Below are positions 1 through 10,789 of a stretch of 64,000 nucleotides of DNA, one piece after another (the first letter of the stretch is position 1; every line of letters begins with the position of its first letter). The stretch covers positions 71,937,900-72,001,899 of the forward strand of contig NC_134116.1 in the NCBI RefSeq assembly GCF_040939455.1, written 5' to 3'. The position numbers and the translations under genes are program-made. The notes under the pieces were generated by a model that worked only from the letters and a program-made list of their open reading frames with translations, was not told the DNA's origin and did no database searches. The DNA is from Microcebus murinus (Eukaryota; Chordata; Mammalia; Primates; Cheirogaleidae).

Positions 1-112
1 TATAAAAATGAGGAAACTGGTGTTCAGAGAGGCTAAGTGACTTGCTCAAGAATCCACAGCTAGTAAGTGATGAAGCCAGAATGCAGACTCCATCTTGAGG
101 TCCCCAGTCTCG
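1..112 (-). repeat. MIR SINE fragment
   Basis: The text gaggaaactggtgttcagag, then ggctaagtgacttgctcaag and cacagctagtaagtgatgaagc, is the reverse complement of the MIR core and following region (normally CACTTACTAGCTGTGTGACC...CTCAGTTTCCTC). The copy is cut by the window edge on the left. MIR is an ancient tRNA-derived SINE shared by mammals, and nothing suggests the copy is active. Confidence 0.85.
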
Positions 113-287
113 TGTCTTTATTTCTTTATGGTACTTGCGCTAGCCTTGTCACCTGCCCGTGGGAAGAGAACTGGTAAGAGGAAGTGGTTTTTCTCACTTT
201 TCCCAAGTCCTGCGCAGTGTGGACTCCACCACACACATCTAATGAGCATAAGTCACTGGGATGGACAGTGTGCTTCTGTGAGCTGTG

Positions 288-479
288 CAGGGGTGGGGAA
301 CCTGCGGCCTTGTGGCCACATGTGGCCTTCTGGATTGTTGAGTGCAGCCTTTTGACTGAATCCAAATTTTACAGAACAAATTCTTTTAATAAAGGGGAAG
401 TTTGGACTCAGTTGAGGGGCGACACTTGAGTATCTGGAGGGCCGCATGTGGCCTTGAGGCTGCAGGTTACCTTCCCTAA
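288..479. mobile_element. Foldback hAT-like nonautonomous DNA transposon
   Basis: The element opens with caggggtggggaacctgcgg and its right half is an imperfect reverse complement of the left half. For example, aacctgcggcc at 299 pairs with ggctgcaggtt at 459-469, and gactgaatccaaatttt pairs with aagtttggactcagt. The structure is therefore a long palindrome of about 190 bp, typical of a MITE. The CAG start and terminal arms point to the hAT superfamily. The right terminus is decayed (accttccctaaa), so the 8-bp target duplication cannot be confirmed. I did not assign a family name. Confidence 0.7.
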
Positions 480-525
480 ATTGAGACTTGTAAATAACAA
501 CTGAAAAACTGGAGCACAGAGTCCT

Positions 526-565
526 TGTGCGTGTGTGTGTGTGTGTGTATGTGTGTGTGTGTGTG
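526..565. repeat. (GT)n microsatellite
   Basis: About 40 bp of GT dinucleotides with single-base interruptions (one TA step). This is ordinary simple-sequence DNA. Confidence 0.95.
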
Positions 566-1079
566 GTCTGGGTTTGGTGTGGGAGGGCAGTAAGATCTTA
601 TCCTACAAGGACAAGCAAACAGCTAATTACTTGCAATTTTAGAGATAATTGTTTTCTCATCCTGCAAACATGCCGAACAGGAAATTTATTTAAACCCAAG
701 AAAGTTCGAATCATCCACAGATTGTCAGGAAAGAAGCACTCACTATACCCTTAGAGCCTCCATCATGTCTAAGGGACCAAGGCTGAGAACTGCAGCTGTG
801 GCACAGGGCTGCCACCACCGCCCGAGGTTCCCCTGCCCACCAGTAGCTGGAGAGAAACGGGACCAAGCATCTGGCCAAGGCAGACTCCATGCAGAGAGGA
901 CCCAGCTCCCCACTGACACCTAATTCATGCCACCCAATGCAGAATGTCTCACTGTGAGTCATGCTTTCTGATAGACCCACTCATCAGTTTGGATTCCATG
1001 TCAGTGCAAAAGCTGGCTTCACTTGGCCTTGGAAAAATGAGTCTCCAGGTAATAGATGACAGTTAAAATGTCAGGCACA
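566..1079. other. Unassigned single-copy stretch
   Basis: I see no recognisable repeat, exon or RNA gene here. A moderately GC-rich part at 780-930 has no CpG enrichment. Confidence 0.5.
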
Positions 1080-1560
1080 TGTTATCCTCAGTGAAAGACT
1101 TGGCCATCCCGGCCTGGTCTCTTTTGCTTCCCGGTTTAAGGCAATCTCTTTTCGTTTCCAAAAGAGACGATGAATACAATCCCGATTGTTCACTTAGAGG
1201 AAGCATCTTCCTCTCCTCTGGCGGCCCAAGTTCACCAGGGAAAGCCTTCTAGGGTTGAGCAACAGAACAAAAGGCAAGGCCTGCCCTGCCTTCCGAACCT
1301 AAGCAGCCCGCACATACAGTGTTTTAACTGTTCGGGAAAGAATGAAGCATTCATAAGCCCTTCCATTTTCAAGAAAAAAATTTCCTGTGACATTTTAATC
1401 CCCCTTTGTGCCAGAGCATTTTTAGAGTTTTCTCCTGCCAGTCATCTCGAATGTTTTGTATCTTTCCCTTTTAGCTGAATTGTATATTATGAGCCGTGAC
1501 CCACAATAAAAAATAATGCCACTGTTATTCAATGAAAGTCTCGTTCTTTCGGTTATTCTG
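1080..1560. promoter_or_regulatory. Candidate conserved noncoding block
   Basis: No interspersed repeat is recognisable, and the block keeps several CpG dinucleotides in an otherwise CpG-poor window. It contains SOX/TCF-like words (cctttgtg, acaataa) near 1405 and 1503. The longest open frame here (1170-1478) has no recognisable domain and unremarkable codon use. The regulatory role is an inference from texture only. Confidence 0.3.
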
Positions 1561-1819
1561 GGCTATGGGTCAACATTTAAATGCTGACCTCTGAAAGTCC
1601 AAAGATGTTATCTGGTTGAGGCTTATGCTGGGAAAACAAAAATGAGCTGTGAGATGAAAATGACCACCTGGGATCTCCAATTTGGTTTGTGTTTCCATGA
1701 AATGGTTTCTATAAATGATATGAGTGGGTGCCATAGCGTTTTTTCTAAAATGAGAGCTGGCTTATTCTTGAGATCTCTTGTGTGCTTATGGAATTTTTAT
1801 GGATACTCTATATCTAAAT

Positions 1820-2021
1820 TGGGGTCTCTCAACCTCACGATTATTGCCTTTTTGGGGCCAGATAATCCTTTTTTCACATTATAGGATGTTAAGCGGTATC
1901 CATGGGTTTTACTCTCCAGGTACCAGAAAATATCCTGCTCCCCAAGTTGTGAAAACAAGAAATGTCTCCAGGCACTGCCCAGTGTCCACACAGGGGCAAA
2001 AAGCACCAGCTGAGAGCTATT
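1820..2021 (-). mobile_element. MER5A (hAT-Charlie) DNA transposon
   Basis: The copy runs from ggggtctctcaacctcacga to gcaccagctgagagctattg and matches the reverse complement of MER5A along its length. Diagnostic words include ggggccagataatcc, ataggatgttaagcggtatcc and gaaatgtctccaggcactgcc. It is about 200 bp, close to the full 189-bp consensus, and is an old nonautonomous element. Confidence 0.88.
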
Positions 2022-2084
2022 GATTTAGATAAAATAAGAATACCTGGACAGATATAAGTGAATTCATTTGTATCTTTGTTCTAT

Positions 2085-2290
2085 CTTTTAACAAATGTCT
2101 CCTGAATGCCTACAGTGTGCCGGCATCTTCTTTGGTGATTATTAGTTGAGAGAGGAATAGATCATAATTATTGCCCGACAGGAACTTGTCGGGAAGACAG
2201 ACATGAATCTAAGTAATTATAGGAGTGTCCTCTAATGAAGATAGGGAAGACTTGGCTTGGGAGTTCAGAGGAAGGAGTCTTAACTCTGCT
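2085..2290 (-). repeat. L2 LINE 3' fragment
   Basis: The words cctgaatgcctacagtgtgcc, ggaacttgtcgggaagacag and taatgaagatagggaagac follow the antisense order of the L2 3' end (TGCCTACTATGTGCCAGG, then GGGAGACAGACATG). The copy is strongly diverged. Confidence 0.75.
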
Positions 2291-2945
2291 TCAAGTTGTC
2301 AGACTTCTTGGAAATTCTGATTCTCCATTTATTCAGAAAGTACTTATATTTTCAGAGGGTAAAATCCTGTTTACCAAGATTTTACACTATCAACAATTTT
2401 AAAACTAAACGTGTGAATTCTTTATAAATGTTTGGTAAGGTAAATTTTGATTATCAAATGTAGATTTAAAAATGCCCTAATGTCTTGATATTAATTGGTG
2501 TACAAGACATAGACATAAAAGGATCTGAATGAATGGGTATTGGCAGTTCAGAGAGCTAGGTGAGCCCTGAGTTTGGATAGTGTCCAAGCTTGGTCTCAGG
2601 AAGGTGTCTACCATGCATTGAAGTCATGGTTCTCAACCTTTGTTCGAGGTAACAGACAAAAGTGGATGTTTACACTCCTTTGGGCTTCGGATTTGATAAC
2701 TTCTCCATAAAATGTAGAGGATAGTAAAATGAAACTAGAATAAACCTACCTCCACTGTTGGAGCAGCGTTGGCAATGGCTGCTCCCTGCAAGCTGCTGCA
2801 AAGAGCACAGCTCCCAGCCCACCAGCTAGAAATCCACCCCTTTCTCTGTCATCGCGGGTAAGTGCGAAAGATGCTATAATAAGGGATGGTTTTGAATCTA
2901 TGAACATTTTATATTTAGAGTCATTTGTATGTTTTAAATATGTGG
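2291..2945. other. Unassigned stretch with possible hAT remnant
   Basis: Mostly AT-rich unassigned sequence. The word tggttctcaaccttt at about 2627 resembles the start of hAT-Charlie elements, but I cannot follow a family beyond about 100 bp. No gene is seen. Confidence 0.4.
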
Positions 2946-3205
2946 GAGGCAGTGTGATTTAATCATGAAGCACGCTGGCTGGGAAGTTAGAGAGGCCTGG
3001 GAAAAATCCAGGCTGAGCTTGGACTAGCCATTTGACTGCAGACAAGTTATGTAACCCCATTGTGCCTCAGGTTCTTTGTAGATGTGGGAATAGTAATACC
3101 CATCCTCATAGCAAAGAGTTGTTATGAGGACTATAAGGACTATATGAGATATTAAAAAATGGCCGGATCTAGTGTTTGGTGAACGAGGCGCTGGCAGTAC
3201 TGTCA
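2946..3205 (+). repeat. MIR SINE, near full length
   Basis: In sense order it shows ggcagtgtgatttaatcatg (A-box side), tgactgcagacaagttatgtaacc and tgcctcaggttctttgtagatg (core), then cctcatagcaaagagttgttatgagga (3' part). The length and order fit an almost complete MIR. Confidence 0.85.
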
Positions 3206-3728
3206 GTAACACGTCACTTGCCACACACCTCACACTGGTGTGCCCATGACCCTGTGGGGTTGAAGACTCTCATCTTAAAGATAGAGAGGTGCAAAACCAG
3301 GAAGCATTATAAGTCCACAGAGTAGCTGTGTTTCTTAAAACCAAAGATCTAAAACTGTTGACTTTCCTCCTAATGCTAAGAAGCCTTCGGAGGTTCTTCA
3401 ACAAAATAAAACCAGTATCAATGAGGTTGTGGTGGCATTTATCATTGATCAAAGAGCTGATGCATTTAAGATGAACCGTGAGAGAAGGTGGGATTGGAGA
3501 AGGGGAGATCCAGAAAGTCATCACAGCCTCAGAAAGGCCTGCAAAAGTAGATATGAATCAAACTTTTAATTTACTTTTAGTTCAGATGTAACTTAGAATA
3601 TCAGTAATGATTTTAAAACTCAAGCAAAGCTGTTACCACTTTTCCATGATTTCCTGGATCTGTACCCAATCATAAACAGAAGGGTTCTTTGCTTTTGTCT
3701 TCGAGACCTAATAAGAAGGTGTATAAAC
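3206..3728. other. Unassigned stretch
   Basis: No clear repeat or gene. The part near 3255-3310 might be a decayed MIR-type fragment in antisense, but the match is too weak to call. Confidence 0.4.
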
Positions 3729-4364
3729 TGTTATCAGAACCTGCAAGGGGGTTCCATCCTAGGTCCAGTTGCTGGAGGCAGAGAATAACCAATTGCTGAG
3801 ACAACAAGGATTGCCAAAGAAGAAAGGAAGTTTTAATACAAAAAATATCTTGTCAAGAGAACGGGAGAAGCAGCCTCCAATGCCTCTCTCCAACTAACAG
3901 AGAGTATGGGCTTTTTAAGAAGAGGCTACGTGCACTGGGGCATGTTGTAGGGGACAGTGAGCCTTGGCATCAGGAAGTCTGCCTAGGAGCCTTCAGAAGC
4001 TCAGCTCCTTGTCTTATAGAAATTCTGTGATTTCTGGGAAAAAATCAGAAAGGTTAGTTAGTTAAAATTTTCAGGGTTCTGGTCATCATGCCCTACTGGC
4101 CTGAGAATCTAAAACATGAGAACAGCTGGGCACTCGGGCTCACACCTATAGTCCTAGCTACTCTGGGAGGCTGAGGCAGTAGTATCACTGGAGCCCAGGA
4201 GTTTGAGGTTGCTGTGAGCTAGGCTGACACCACGGCACTCTAGCCTGGGTAACAGAGTGAGACTCTGTCTCAAAATAAATAAATACAATAAAATAAAACA
4301 TGAGAGGGAGAGGATTATAAAAACATATAGGGGTCATTGAAATTTGTTTGTGGAGCCGGTTACA
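3729..4364 (-). mobile_element. Solo endogenous retrovirus LTR, split by an Alu
   Basis: Read on the minus strand, the segment has the layout of a retroviral LTR. A U3-like part comes first. Next come a cct-rich region with an attaaa polyadenylation signal (at about 3835), the G/T-rich ttggcaatccttgttgtctc, and an end in ...ctgataaca. A monomeric Alu at 4122-4305 interrupts it. No internal retroviral genes lie on either side, so it is a solo LTR. The family is not identified, and terminal TG/CA and target duplications are not certain. Confidence 0.6.
4122..4305 (+). mobile_element. Monomeric Alu (right-arm type) with target duplication
   Basis: A single 7SL-derived monomer begins at about 4125 (gctgggcactcgggctcaca). 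It continues through agctactctgggaggctgag, gaggttgctgtgagctaggc and agagtgagactctgtctc, and ends in an AATA-rich tail. The 12-bp repeat taaaacatgaga flanks it at 4110-4121 and 4294-4305, so it moved as a monomer rather than being a decayed dimer. The gctgtgagctaggctgac word is typical of strepsirrhine Alu right arms. Confidence 0.88.
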
Positions 4365-4725
4365 AAATCACTTTCAGGGCCCTCTTTGCGTGACAACTGT
4401 GTAGATGTGATGGAGGATAGTGATGTCAAGACAAGGACACATCCTCTGCCAGGGTTGAGATTAAATCAAGTCACGGGAACTGACACCAAAACAAGTGTGA
4501 AGTCTGAGTGGAGACATTGATGAGAGGCTCATTTCGAAGAGGTCCTTTCTTTTTCTGTGATTATTCTTGCCTGAATATCTATCTTCCTTATTGATATGCT
4601 TATGAATTTTTAATTTCTACCAAAATATCAGAAAAAGGATATTGTCAGTCCCTATGAAAATGAGGACCATATAAATCTTACCAGTTTCTTCCTCAAAAGA
4701 TAATTTCTTCTATCCATTTCCCTAT
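4365..4725. other. Unassigned stretch
   Basis: AT-rich sequence with no repeat or gene that I can recognise. Confidence 0.4.
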
Positions 4726-5000
4726 TTATTCATTCAACGTTTATTCAGCACCTGCTATAAGCTGGGCAAGACATGATAAGGATGGAAGCTCTCCAGGAGC
4801 TTCCATTCTGGTGGGGGCTGGGAAGGAAGGGAGGGAGGTAGAAAGGTGATACCAGTACAGGACAAAAGGACAGTGGTAGGTGTAAGTGCAGCTTGCAAGG
4901 GGACCCCCAAAGTCCACACTAAATGCTTAGGGAAGGCTCCCAAGATAAGGGGATGTTCCAGCTGACTTCTGAAGGAGACACCCAAAGACAGGTAGAACAG
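4726..5000 (-). repeat. L2 LINE 3' fragment
   Basis: The words ttcattcaacgtttattcagc, acctgctataagctgggcaag and aggagcttccattctggtgg match the antisense L2 3' end. The match continues weakly to about 5000. Confidence 0.75.
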
Positions 5001-5429
5001 AAAGATTTTTTTTTTCCAGTAATACAGCATGACACTCAAAGAACAGAAAGATGTTTATAGGAGAAAGACCTGGTGTATTGTAATCAAGCAGTCTGAGAAA
5101 ACATGATCTGTTCTAGGAAGAACAAATTAAGGCGCAAATTGTTTTCTTTCTGGAAACAGAGTCCTGGATAGGTCACCGTGGCTCCAGAGTTGCTGTGAGT
5201 GCAGAATTCCACGAAACCCATCACTGTGGCCCTTCTCTAAATCAGCCTGTCCGTAAAAGTGTGTGTGGCTCTATTTGGTCCTTATGTAGAAAAACTACAC
5301 ATAAAGATTTAATTCAAAATTGCAAGAATGGTTCTCAGAAATATTCTGCTGCTCTGGGTTTAGAAACAGCCTCAAATGTTTTGTAATCCATCGAGGTGCC
5401 TTCCAGCTAGGGAGTATAAACAAACATAC

Positions 5430-5636
<207 letters not shown>

Positions 5637-5889
5637 CTGCCTAGTCTTTAGAATGAAGATTGCATGGTTTCTTGTGATAATATGTTCCTGTACTATTGGT
5701 CTTTACAGCCATTAAAATATTTCTAAGTTTAATCAAAATTCACTGGAAACCTCTTCTCTTTTGTTCTTTTTCAATTGAAAACACAGAACAACTACTGCTC
5801 TCTAGCACGTCTATCTTTTGGGAAAATGGTTATGGAAGCATTTACTCCGGTAACATAATACGGGTAGTCAATCACTTGCTTTAACTGTG
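5637..5889. other. Unassigned AT-rich stretch
   Basis: No repeat or gene recognised. The 62-codon open frame from 5696 has no known domain. Confidence 0.4.
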
Positions 5890-6450
5890 CCAGATAAAGG
5901 ATGAACCCAATTCTCTGTGGCACCCAGAATCATTGGCGCTAGAGCCAGAGCAAGATGGTTTGAGTAAATTGTGTAGCTGGAAGGAGATTTGCAAATGAGC
6001 GACTCTTACTCACTCAACCCAAGAAGCTGATAAAGGGGAGCTGTCCGTTTAAAATGATTCGAAGCCTTATCACAATCGTATGAAACAAAATGACTAAATG
6101 AAGCAGCTGGAAGATTATAGTGAGTTTTAATTATCTTTTAATAGCCAAAGGGCTCTTGCCAACACATGCTGATAACCTGTCAGTTGTTATGTGCCATATA
6201 ATTTCCATTTATGAGTCTCAGCTGTTACAAATTGGAAAATATATTTACAGAGATGATCTTTTCTTGTTAAATGCAAATTCCCAGAGATATTCAAACTGCA
6301 ATTTCGAGTCGCCGCTTTGATTCTGTGGCCCTCTTGTGTGGGACTGAGAAGGCTGGCAAAATCGGAGGGTCATAACCAGTTCCTTGTTCATAATTTATGA
6401 CTCTTATTATGAGTGTAATAATCCCAATTCTAAGAAATAAGGGTTAAATC
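5890..6450. promoter_or_regulatory. Candidate enhancer with paired octamer motifs
   Basis: The 560-bp block has no recognisable repeat. It holds a palindromic octamer-type site atttgcaaat (5987-5996) and a consensus octamer atgcaaat (6271-6278), both words bound by POU-domain factors. It also has two cagctg E-boxes (6104-6109 and 6219-6224) and two tttatga[g/c] CDX/HOX-type words (6208-6215 and 6394-6401). Motif density and unusual CpG retention (gtcgccgc at about 6309) fit a developmental enhancer. No sequence comparison was possible, so this is inference. Confidence 0.4.
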
Positions 6451-6645
6451 ATTTCTGGGGCTCAAAGATTATATTTCTATAAGTTGCCTAAAAATCATTT
6501 TTTTAATGGTAGTCCACGTTTTTTTCAAATTGGTCTGTGGCCTTCTCTTCCTCTCCTTAAGTTTATCCTTGCAGATTTTAGGGGGCTCCAAGGCCCCAAG
6601 GGAGCTGTTGTGGTGTCAGCACATTCCCTCTGTATCCCTGCATTG

Positions 6646-6699
6646 CCTAGATAGATAGATCGATCTATATCATCCATACCTATATCTATCATCTTCATA
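6646..6699. repeat. Degenerate (GATA)n with palindrome
   Basis: Short GATA/TATC repeats switch strand at a perfect 14-bp palindrome, atagatcgatctat (6655-6668), and then decay. Confidence 0.8.
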
Positions 6700-7470
6700 T
6701 ACAGCCCTCAGCATTTAGTATGTGCAAGATTGAATGAGAAGAAAGTTTTTGGAGTTAACTGACTTCTGCCTGCCTGTCTTCTTGCCTTGACCTCACTGTT
6801 TGTTACCACATTTCTCTGCTTCTCTTGACTATTTTTACTAATGTCTCCTTAATTGAACATCTCTAATGATATAACCATGTCACTTATAATTGACAAGTGT
6901 AGCAACTGAATATATTAATTTTCTGTCTAGAAACTTTTCCTATTTTGGTTAGAGCTTCACTTGTTTTGTCCATCTTCTTGATAAGAAACTTAGAGTCATT
7001 TTTCTTTTAATTACTAGCTTTCATATCTGTATTTGGTCTGTAAGGACCACCATTTTTCCTTAAGAATATCTTTGGGTCTGCATAAGGATTGAATTATTCT
7101 TTATTTCCACTGTAAACTTCCCTATTTACTTTAAAGTTTATAAAGCTTAACATATAAACAAATTATACTTTATTGAAATCCTCATCGATGCTACTCACCA
7201 CCTGCAGATGGGGTCAGCAACAGCAGCAAGTCAACATTTTTGTTTTTGCCATCATGTTTGTTAATGTGCTTGTCTCATTTAAGCTTGACTAGAAAGGGTT
7301 TTTGCCATCATTTGAAACTGATTCTGGTCTGATACACATAAAACCAGTAACCATTCAAAACTCAAAAGCAGTTCAAAGTTCTAATGAGGAAAAAAAACAA
7401 CAACAAAAAAAACCCCTATGATTACCATGGAAACGAAAGCAGAAGTTTTTAAAAAAATTGAAAGGGAAGA
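6700..7470. other. Unassigned stretch, possible LINE relic
   Basis: AT-rich sequence. The part near 6970-7080 (cttgataagaaacttagagtc) vaguely resembles internal L2-type sequence but is too diverged to call. An A-rich run lies at 7388-7411. Confidence 0.35.
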
Positions 7471-9960
7471 AAATGTGCTACATGTAGACTTGGGATGAAT
7501 AGTTTGCTAGCTGTTCAACTGTCAAAATGTTAATGGGCTCTGAAGGAATGGAACGGTAATAAATGATAGAACAAGTGAAGAGTGTGGAGCCTGTGTGCCC
7601 AGCAATAATTTGCAAGAGGGGAGGAAGCAAGGTTGACAAAACAGCAACACTACTGACTGGTTGGCAGGAGGAGCAGCTCTGAGCCACCAGAGCCAGCAGG
7701 AGCCCTCTCAGGAAGGCTGAGCGAGTGGAGGTGCATTTAGTGAAATGCACATCGTGGCCCAGGGTAGGTTTTTAGGCCTCAAACCTATACAGTTCTGCAC
7801 CTCACAGTGCTTACGCTCAAGGCTGGCGATAGACCCAAGGCACATTCAGAGCTTGGGACTCCATGAAACCAAGTTTTCTGAAAATGAATCATTTTTTATT
7901 ATTGTTAAGTGTCTGGTCAGTTCTTTTAATGTTTCAGTTGGCCTAGTTGGCTACGCAGTTGGAAAGTGATGAAGATAATGAAACTTGTATGTGTATATTT
8001 ATGTTTTTCATTTAGAATTGATATAAAAATTGACCTGCAGACTACACGTACTGTTTCTTTGGTGCTTATGGTCTTGTACTATGCTACCTGTAGATCATCA
8101 GTATGCATGTCAGCTTGGGGGATGTAGGCAGAAGGGCTGGTAATTAGTGCTCAACTCAGAGTGCTCAACTCTTCTCAACTCAGAGTAGTTAGACCCTCTG
8201 GAGGGCTTTTCCTTCCACAGTGGCAAATGAGAGTTTATGTCTGTGCCACAAACCAGCCCCTCCTTGCCCTGGAGAGAGTGTGGCAGAGAGGAAGTGCCAG
8301 GGTGGAGATCTTTCTATACACAACCCTTGCTTGTTGGTGATGAACGGGCATCATTGGGCTCACTCTGATTCAGTCTGATTTTTTCCTGTCTCCAGCAGCT
8401 TGGTAGATGTGGCCTTTGCAATGAGAAAGGAAGATTCATCTCCTTGAAATAAATTACCATCAAGGCTCACTATACCATGAACTCCTTCCTTCCCCACTCA
8501 CCTCCTTATATAGGCCTAGGGAGGGCAGACAGGGGTGTGGTTAGTGGTGACAGGGTCTGGACACTCTGAAGGATGGAGTCTGGCCCCGGCTGTAGGTGGT
8601 TCTCTTTAAAATGTGGGGCACTTGGTAAATCTTTATTCTTAGCTTCAATAATAACAGCGAAAGTCCCACTCAGCGTCCTAAAGATGAGGATTTATCTATC
8701 CTTTATCATAAGCCACAAGCAGAGATATGACACTTGGATACTTCTGAGTATTATGAATGATACACACGTCAGTCTACACATCTGGGCTCCAACTTTGTTG
8801 TATTTACAGAAAACTTTCAAACACTAGAATATAGGAGACAGCTATGCAGGGAGTGAGATACTTAAAACAACACTAAGCAAATAAGCAACAGCCACAATGC
8901 GTCACAGCGACATTGTCTTACAGTGCCTGTGAAGGTGTCCACACTTGTTCTCTCTCCAGTTTGCTCTCCCTGTCAAACTTATTGCCCTGGTTTCATCTTC
9001 TCATATCCACTGTGTGAAAGTGTCTGGCATGTCAGATGTATGAGTTATCCTCTTCACAGCTGACTTGACCTTGAGCTGTGCCTCTGACCGCAGTCAGCTC
9101 TCCAGCCACTACCTGTTCAGCCCAGCATCCTGCCTGCTGGGGACCAAGCCGCCCACTAGGCCTGGGTTTCAAGGGTTTCCTGGGACTTTGGACTTCTGGT
9201 GCCAAAACTGGGACAGTCCCAGGCAGACTGAGACAGCTGGTTGCCCTGTGTCTGGCAGACGTCATGTCAATAGTGTGCTTATAGTCAGTTGCAGCACTGC
9301 TGACTTTTACAAATTGATCGCCAGTTGGCAGCGCACCTGCAGACGGTGTGAGGTTCCCCAGGGACCCATGGCAGGCCTGTTAAAAGTGCTCCCTTGTGTT
9401 TGTTCATCACTCCCCGAACTTGTTTCCACTCGAGGGAGGCCTTTATTCTTATTCCGTTCAGTCTAGCTGAAACCCAGGCATCATCTTTAGATTCATATTG
9501 TCTTGAAAGTTTAATTCCTGATTTTGATGTTAAGCTCATAAAGCAGAGCTACCCTGGACATAAATCAGGAGAATTGACCCCATCTGTTTGGAGGGTGGGT
9601 CATACAGCTGGCTTGGGAGGCACAAGAAGCACACAGAGGCATCAGCAGAGCTGGCTGGGAGAGCCACCCTGCCCTCATCACCAACCAGCAGCCTCGGCCT
9701 TCAGCCTCCACAAGGATGTCTTCCTTTGCCCACTAGCACTGCAGTTGGAGCCAAATGACATGCACAAGGTTATATATAAATGAGTGCCGTGCCCCTTGCT
9801 GTGGGTGCACTCCTCATTTACTGCTCAACCTAAGTTCTGTATGTTCTTTGGGATAGTTGTGTTTTTCCTGGATGAAACATTTACTGCATACATTCTTTTC
9901 AGCCATGTTTACACTGTCCATTGGCTTGATATATTTTCTTAAATGGCTTATATGTTAAGA
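7471..9960. other. Long unassigned stretch without genes
   Basis: I recognise no exon, RNA gene or clear transposon in this 2.5 kb. The word gtgctcaactcagag is partly repeated at 8146-8187 (three tcaactc copies). Open frames at 7478-7750, 8573-8827, 9065-9466 and 9394-9783 overlap one another and have no recognisable domain. Single-copy texture with occasional CpGs is compatible with intergenic or intronic DNA. Confidence 0.45.
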
Positions 9961-9966
9961 TCTCTC

Positions 9967-10260
9967 TTTTTTTTTTTTTTTTTTTGACACTCTGTCACCC
10001 TGGGTAGAGTGCAGTGGTGTCAGTCATCATAGCCCACTGCAGCCTCAAACTCCTGGGCTCAAGCAATCCTCCTGCCTCAGCCTCCCAGGTATCTGGGACT
10101 ACAGGCATGTGCCACCATGCCTGGCTAATTTTCCTATTTTTATTAAAGATGGGATCTTGCTCTTGCTCAGGTTGATTTCCAACTCCTGAGCTCAAGCAAT
10201 CCACCCACCTCAGCCTCCCAGAGTGCTAGGATTATAGGTGTGAGCCACTGCACCCAGCCA
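9967..10260 (-). mobile_element. Old dimeric Alu (AluJ-like)
   Basis: A 19-base T run is followed by cactctgtcaccctgggtag, cctcaaactcctgggctcaa, the second-arm repeat of the same words, and an end at gagccactgcacccagcc. This is a full antisense Alu dimer. It lacks the lemur-type linker seen at 52000-52328 and is more diverged, which suggests an early primate insertion. Confidence 0.93.
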
Positions 10261-10789
10261 GAAGTTTTCTCAAGGGCAGGAATAGTGAGCATCACACCAT
10301 AAACCATGACTGAAAGAGAAATATAGCACCTTTCTTTCTACCAAAGTCTAAGAAGTCTTTTAGGGAGTCCGTAGTCTTAAGATCATAAGTCCTTTTAGCA
10401 GGACTGCAATAATGGTGTGTGAAAAATACACACAGTGTTGGGGAGGTATAAAGGTAGGCCTCTTTTTTGATTCATGGAAATATCATATGGTACTGGGATC
10501 TAGGTGTCATGGAAAAATTGATGGTGACCTTTTTATGTGTCCTTAAAATAATAAAAAAAGAATGCAAAAGAACTGGATCAGATCATTAAGTGGTGTGGGC
10601 CCCGGGGTTGGAACCTCAGGGAAGCTGTCTTGGAGGGTGCCAGGCTCACCGTCTTCTCTAACACACCAGCTCTCTGGGACTCTCAGGCAGAGGAAGCACG
10701 TTTCGATCCTTTCCAGCCCTAATCGTACCACCTACTGGCACAGCTATAAAACTTCTGCCACTTGCACACAATTCAATTTTATTGGAAAA
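10261..10789. other. Unassigned stretch with CTCF-like word
   Basis: No repeat or gene. On the minus strand, positions 10738 to 10726 read ccagtaggtggta, which fits the CTCF core ccasyagrkggcr at 12 of 13 positions. A single motif match is weak evidence for binding. Confidence 0.3.

Noticed and set aside
288..479. Assignment to SPIN hAT elements known from galago
   Set aside because: The terminal sequence (caggggtggggaacctgcgg) does not match the SPIN terminus as I recall it.
9065..9466. 133-codon forward frame as a possible exon
   Set aside because: Several overlapping frames of similar length occur on both strands here and none shows a known domain.
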